The notes below the pieces were generated by a model, which had not been told where the DNA came from, ran no database searches, and worked only from the letters and a program-made list of their open reading frames with translations. Shown piece after piece: positions 60,182 through 64,000 of a DNA stretch of 64,000 nucleotides. The stretch lies in contig NZ_BJND01000004.1 of the NCBI RefSeq assembly GCF_006539505.1, positions 62,001 through 126,000 on the forward strand, given 5' to 3'. Source of the DNA: Streptomyces spinoverrucosus (GTDB taxonomy: Bacteria > Actinomycetota > Actinomycetes > Streptomycetales > Streptomycetaceae). Made by a program: the position numbers and the translations under genes. Numbering within the stretch: the stretch's first letter is position 1; each line of letters begins with the position of its first letter.

Positions 60182-61483
60182 ATGTCCGACTCAGTCAGCG
60201 GCTGTACGGAGCCCCGTACAGCCGTCACCGAACCGGAAGTGGAGGCCCTGGTCCGGGGCATCTGCTTCAAGACCGGACCGCCGCACACCGTCGGCGTCGA
60301 AGTGGAATGGCTCGTCCACGAGCTGCGCGGTCCGCAGCTCCCCGTCACACCCGAACGACTCGAAGCGGCCTACGCCGCACTGCGCACCGTCCCTCTGAGG
60401 TCGGCGCTGACCGTCGAACCCGGCGGCCAGCTGGAGCTGAGCTCCCCGCCCGCCGCCTCCCTGATGGAGTGCGTGGACACCGTCTCCGCCGATCTGGACG
60501 CCGTCCGCGCGGCACTGCGCGAGCACGATCTCGGCCTCCTCGGCATCGGCCACGACCCGTGGCACGCCCCCCGCCGGTTCCTGCGCGAGCCGCGCTACGA
60601 GGCGATGGAGACCAGCCTCGACCGCACCGGCCCGGCCGGCCGCGCCATGATGTGCACCTCGGCGTCGGTCCAGGTGTGCCTGGACGCCGGGTACCAGGAG
60701 CCCGGCCCGCTCGGCCATGTACGGCGCTGGTGGCTGGCGCACCAGCTGGGCGCGGTCCTGCTGGCGGCGTTCGCCAACTCCCCACTGGCCGGCCACGAGC
60801 CCACCGGCTGGCAGTCCACCCGGCAGCTGCGCTGGGTGGAGATCGGCGCGGGCCGGGCGGGCGCGCCCGTCCTGGACGCCGATCCCCGGGGCGCCTGGGC
60901 CCGGCACGTGCTCGACGCCCCGGTGATGTGCGTACGGCAGGACGGCGGCCCCTGGCATGTGCCGGACGGGCTCACCTTCCGGGACTGGACCAGATCGGGG
61001 GCGCCCAGACCACCGACCTGGGACGACCTCGACTACCACATGACCACGCTGTTCCCGCCGGTCCGGCCGCGCGGCCATCTCGAACTGCGCATGATCGACG
61101 CGCAGCCCGGCGAGGACGGGTGGATCGTGCCGCTCGCCGTGACGACGGCCCTGTTCAACGACCCGGAGGCCGCGGAGACCGCGTACCGCGCGGTGAAACC
61201 CCTGGCCGAGCGGACCGAGGCGCTGCCCGCGCCGCACAACCCGCTGTGGCTCGACGCGGCCCGGTACGGGCTCGCCGACCCGGAGTTGCACGAGGTGGCC
61301 GTCGAGTGTTTCGCGACGGCGCTGCGGGCGCTGCCCCGGCTCGGCGCGTCCACGGACGTCACCGACGCCGTCGCCGCGTACCGGGACCGCTATGTCATCC
61401 GGGGCCGCTGCCCCGCCGACGACCTGCTCGACAGGCTGCGCGGCACGGACGGCCGCACGCACGGGAAGGACCTGCGCTCATGA
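60182..61483 (+). CDS. egtA: Ergothioneine biosynthesis glutamate-cysteine ligase EgtA
   Basis: This 433-residue protein is of the GCS2 family (TVGVEVEWLVHELRG, LTVEPGGQLELSSPP, GIGHDPWHAPRRFLREPRYE, HLELRMIDAQPGEDGW). It joins glutamate and cysteine to gamma-glutamylcysteine, the sulfur donor used by EgtB. AGGAGG precedes the ATG at 60182. Its stop overlaps the egtB start as ATGA, so the two are translationally coupled. It is the first gene of the egtABCD set. Confidence 0.95.
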   Translation: MSDSVSGCTEPRTAVTEPEVEALVRGICFKTGPPHTVGVEVEWLVHELRGPQLPVTPERLEAAYAALRTVPLRSALTVEPGGQLELSSPPAASLMECVDTVSADLDAVRAALREHDLGLLGIGHDPWHAPRRFLREPRYEAMETSLDRTGPAGRAMMCTSASVQVCLDAGYQEPGPLGHVRRWWLAHQLGAVLLAAFANSPLAGHEPTGWQSTRQLRWVEIGAGRAGAPVLDADPRGAWARHVLDAPVMCVRQDGGPWHVPDGLTFRDWTRSGAPRPPTWDDLDYHMTTLFPPVRPRGHLELRMIDAQPGEDGWIVPLAVTTALFNDPEAAETAYRAVKPLAERTEALPAPHNPLWLDAARYGLADPELHEVAVECFATALRALPRLGASTDVTDAVAAYRDRYVIRGRCPADDLLDRLRGTDGRTHGKDLRS

Positions 61484-62814
61484 CCGACCCCGCCACCGAC
61501 ACGGAGATCGAGATCGACACCGAGGCCTTCCGCGAGCGGGCCCTGACCTCGCTCACCACCGCGCGGGACCGCACCACGCTGCTGACCAGCTGCGTCGAGG
61601 AACCAGACCTGACCGCCCAGCACTCGCCGCTGATGTCCCCGCTGGTGTGGGACCTCGCCCACATCGGCAACCAGGAGGAGCTCTGGCTGCTGCGCGCGGT
61701 CGCCGGCCAGGAGGCGATACGACCCGAGATCGACAACCTGTACGACGCCTTCGAGCACCCGCGCGCGGAGCGCCCGTCGCTGCCGCTGCTGCCGCCCGAC
61801 GAGGCCCGCCGGTACGCGGCCGAGGTACGCGGCCGGGCCCTGGACGTGCTGGCCGGGACCGCGTTCCACGGGACGCGGCTGACGGAGGCGGGATTCGCCT
61901 TCGGGATGATCGCGCAGCATGAACAGCAGCACGACGAGACCATGCTGATCACCCATCAGCTGCGCAAGGGCCCGCAGGCCCTGCACGCCCCCGACCCGGA
62001 GCCCGTACCGCTGTTCACCGGACCGGCCGAAGTGCTGGTGCCCGGCGGCCCGTTCACCATGGGCACCTCCACGGAGCCATGGGCGCTGGACAACGAACGG
62101 CCCGCGCACCGGCGGGAAGTGGCCTCGTTCTACATCGACACCACGCCGGTCACGAACGGCGCGTATCTCGCGTTCATCGAGGACGGCGGCTACGACGACC
62201 CGCGCTGGTGGACGGCGGACGGATGGGCGCACATCCGCCGCCACTCCATCAAGGCGCCGCTGTTCTGGCGCCGGGACGGCGGCCAGTGGCTCAGGCGGCG
62301 TTTCGGGGCCACCGAGGCCGTGCCGCACGACGAGCCGGTGCTGCACGTGTGCTGGTACGAGGCCGACGCCTACGCCCGCTGGGCCGGGCGGCGGCTGCCC
62401 ACCGAGGCCGAGTGGGAGAAGGCGGCCCGCTTCGACCCGGCGACGGGCGGTTCGACTCGTTACCCGTGGGGCGACGCCGACCCGGCGCCCGAGCACGCCA
62501 ACCTGGGCCAGCGGCACCTGCGCCCGGCACCGGCGGGCAGCTATCCGGCCGGTGAGTCTCCGCTGGGCGTACGGCAGTTGATCGGCGACGTGTGGGAGTG
62601 GACGGCCAGCGACTTCCTGCCGTATCCGGGTTTCCGGGCGTTCCCGTACAAGGAGTACTCGGAGGTGTTCTTCGGGCCCGAGTACAAGGTGCTGCGCGGC
62701 GGTTCGTTCGCCGTGGACGCGGTGGCCTGCCGGGGCACCTTCCGCAACTGGGACTATCCGATCCGGCGGCAGATCTTCTCCGGCTTCCGCACCGCACGCT
62801 CGGGGGACGTCTGA
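61480..62814 (+). CDS. egtB: Ergothioneine sulfoxide synthase EgtB
   Basis: This 444-residue protein has an N-terminal DinB-like domain with the iron ligands in WDLAHIGNQEELWLL and IAQHEQQHDETML, and a C-terminal formylglycine-generating-enzyme-like domain (EVLVPGGPFTMGTS, RLPTEAEWEKAARFDPATGG, GNVWEWT-like GDVWEWTASDF, LRGGSFAVDAVACRGTFRNW). It uses iron and oxygen to join hercynine with gamma-glutamylcysteine through a C-S bond. It overlaps egtA (ATGA) and egtC (TGATG) at its two ends. Confidence 0.96.
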   Translation: MTDPATDTEIEIDTEAFRERALTSLTTARDRTTLLTSCVEEPDLTAQHSPLMSPLVWDLAHIGNQEELWLLRAVAGQEAIRPEIDNLYDAFEHPRAERPSLPLLPPDEARRYAAEVRGRALDVLAGTAFHGTRLTEAGFAFGMIAQHEQQHDETMLITHQLRKGPQALHAPDPEPVPLFTGPAEVLVPGGPFTMGTSTEPWALDNERPAHRREVASFYIDTTPVTNGAYLAFIEDGGYDDPRWWTADGWAHIRRHSIKAPLFWRRDGGQWLRRRFGATEAVPHDEPVLHVCWYEADAYARWAGRRLPTEAEWEKAARFDPATGGSTRYPWGDADPAPEHANLGQRHLRPAPAGSYPAGESPLGVRQLIGDVWEWTASDFLPYPGFRAFPYKEYSEVFFGPEYKVLRGGSFAVDAVACRGTFRNWDYPIRRQIFSGFRTARSGDV

Positions 62815-63605
62815 TGTGCCGTCACCTGGCGTACACCGGGCCCGAGGAAACCCTCGGCAGGCTGCTGGTGGAACCCCCGTTCGGCCTGTACCGGCAGTCG
62901 TGGGCGCCTCGACGCCAGCGGTACGGCACTGTCAACGCGGACGGTTTCGGCGTGGGTTGGTACGCGCAGGGCGATCCGCTGCCGGCGCGCTACCGGCGGG
63001 CCGGGCCCATCTGGGCGGACCTGCCCTTCGCCGACCTGGCCCGCGTCGTGCGCACCCGGACGCTGCTCGCCGCCGTGCGGGACGCGACACTGGCGGGCGC
63101 CGACGCGGAGGCCGCGGCGGCGCCGTTCGCCGCGGGGTCCTGGCTGTTCAGCCACAACGGCGCCGTCACGGGCTGGCCGCAGTCCCTCGCCGGGCTCGCG
63201 GACGGCCTGCCCCCGGTGGACCTGCTGTCCCTGGAGGCCCGCAACGACTCGGCGCTCGTGTGGGCGCTCGTCCTCGCTCGGCTGCGCGCCGGTGACGACC
63301 TGGGCCGGGCGCTGGCCGACACGGTCCCGGAGATCGCCGCGGCGGCTCCGGGCTCGCGGCTCAATCTGCTGCTGACCGACGGCGCGTCCGTCGCCGCGAC
63401 GGCCTGGGGCGACACCCTGTGGTATCTCCCCCGGCCGGGCGGCGGCACGGTCGTGGCCTCGGAACCCTACGACGACGATCCACGCTGGCACGAGGTGCCC
63501 GACCGCACCCTGCTGACGGCGAGCGGCACCGATGTGCAGCTCACCCCGCTCAAGGAGCCGAGCGACGCCTCGGCGGCCTCACCCTCCAAGGAGCCCCGTA
63601 CGTGA
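62814..63605 (+). CDS. egtC: Ergothioneine biosynthesis amidohydrolase EgtC
   Basis: This 263-residue class-II glutamine amidotransferase-like hydrolase has Cys2 as N-terminal nucleophile (MCRHLAYTG), followed by [13 protein letters not shown] and [13 protein letters not shown]. It removes glutamate from the gamma-glutamyl-hercynylcysteine sulfoxide made by EgtB. The first Met is removed to expose Cys2. Its stop overlaps the egtD GTG start by GTGA. The C-terminal tail after TPLKEPSD is low-complexity. Confidence 0.95.
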   Translation: MCRHLAYTGPEETLGRLLVEPPFGLYRQSWAPRRQRYGTVNADGFGVGWYAQGDPLPARYRRAGPIWADLPFADLARVVRTRTLLAAVRDATLAGADAEAAAAPFAAGSWLFSHNGAVTGWPQSLAGLADGLPPVDLLSLEARNDSALVWALVLARLRAGDDLGRALADTVPEIAAAAPGSRLNLLLTDGASVAATAWGDTLWYLPRPGGGTVVASEPYDDDPRWHEVPDRTLLTASGTDVQLTPLKEPSDASAASPSKEPRT

Positions 63606-64000
63606 GTCCGTTCCTTCTCACCCGCACCCTGCCCGAGGACGCCACGGAGGCCGCTTTGCGCGCCGACGTCCTCAAGGGCCTGACGAGCTCGCCCAAGACG
63701 CTGCCGCCGAAGTGGTTCTACGACGCCCACGGCAGCGATCTGTTCGAACAGATCACCGCACTACCCGAGTACTACCCGACGCGCGCCGAACGGGAGATCC
63801 TCGTCGCTCGCGCCGCCGAGATCGCCGCGGCGACCGGCGCCCGTACCCTCGTCGAGCTGGGCTCCGGCTCCTCGGAGAAGACACGGCACCTGCTCGACGC
63901 GCTGACGGGGCTGCACACGTACGTCCCGGTCGACGTCAGCGACAGCGCCCTCACCCAGGCCGGGCACGCGCTCATCGCGGAACGGCCCGACCTGAACGTG
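63602..64000 (+). CDS. egtD: Histidine N-alpha-methyltransferase EgtD (cut by window end)
   Basis: The first 133 residues are present: [40 protein letters not shown] and the SAM-binding [19 protein letters not shown], then [11 protein letters not shown]. The enzyme trimethylates histidine to hercynine, the substrate of EgtB. GTG at 63602 overlaps the egtC stop. The 3' end lies outside the window. Confidence 0.95.
   Translation, partial: MSPFLLTRTLPEDATEAALRADVLKGLTSSPKTLPPKWFYDAHGSDLFEQITALPEYYPTRAEREILVARAAEIAAATGARTLVELGSGSSEKTRHLLDALTGLHTYVPVDVSDSALTQAGHALIAERPDLNV

Overview
The window is high-GC actinobacterial DNA and is almost certainly Streptomyces. It carries an SsgA-like sporulation protein, SARP/AfsR and WhiB-type remnants, a large LuxR/LAL regulator, Tat-exported hydrolases, a protein mannosyltransferase and a complete ergothioneine locus. 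No rRNA, tRNA, CRISPR array or intact mobile element was seen.

Layout. 0-7.4 kb: a secreted tannase/feruloyl esterase, a molybdopterin oxidoreductase with its membrane cytochrome b, and two tandem ABC-F ATPases. 7.4-18.7 kb: a CGNR zinc-finger regulator, an ECF sigma factor divergent from a secreted cupin, a MEKHLA/PAS protein, a very large secreted GH2 enzyme with discoidin domains inserted in it, a second cupin and the organic hydroperoxide reductase Ohr, mixed with broken genes. 18.7-48.7 kb: an accessory zone in which about half of the recognisable genes are decayed. The survivors are mostly alpha/beta hydrolases (epoxide-hydrolase type), SnoaL/NTF2-like proteins, a quinone oxidoreductase, an aldehyde dehydrogenase, MsrA, TetR regulators and a prephenate dehydratase split in two. 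48.8-59.9 kb: a LuxR/LAL regulator, two more alpha/beta hydrolases, an SsgA-like protein, a sigma factor with an NTF2-like tail, a GH43/AbfB-type glycosidase, an amidase, a PemK-like protein and a PARG-like protein. 60.2-64 kb: egtABCD, overlapping start to stop, with egtD cut by the window edge.

Main observation. A 21-bp palindrome with half sites GTCACC and GGTGAC around a 9-bp centre resembling TGTCAAGGT occurs at twelve good positions (plus two or three weak ones), nearly all in promoter regions. It lies immediately before the start codon of the CGNR regulator, and upstream of the molybdo-oxidoreductase, Ohr, MsrA, a Tat epoxide hydrolase and three other secreted alpha/beta hydrolases. 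This looks like an oxidant/electrophile regulon, with the CGNR protein as the best candidate regulator. A second palindrome (TGGAC, six bases, GTCCA) marks a TetR gene, an adjacent MFS gene and two SnoaL-led operons (SnoaL-quinone oxidoreductase and SnoaL-epoxide hydrolase). A third (TCATACGTGTGA-like) recurs at several of the same promoters. Together these suggest an accessory detoxification region built from duplicated hydrolase modules that share operators and are being lost gene by gene. Many genes are lost through internal deletions that leave both ends behind.
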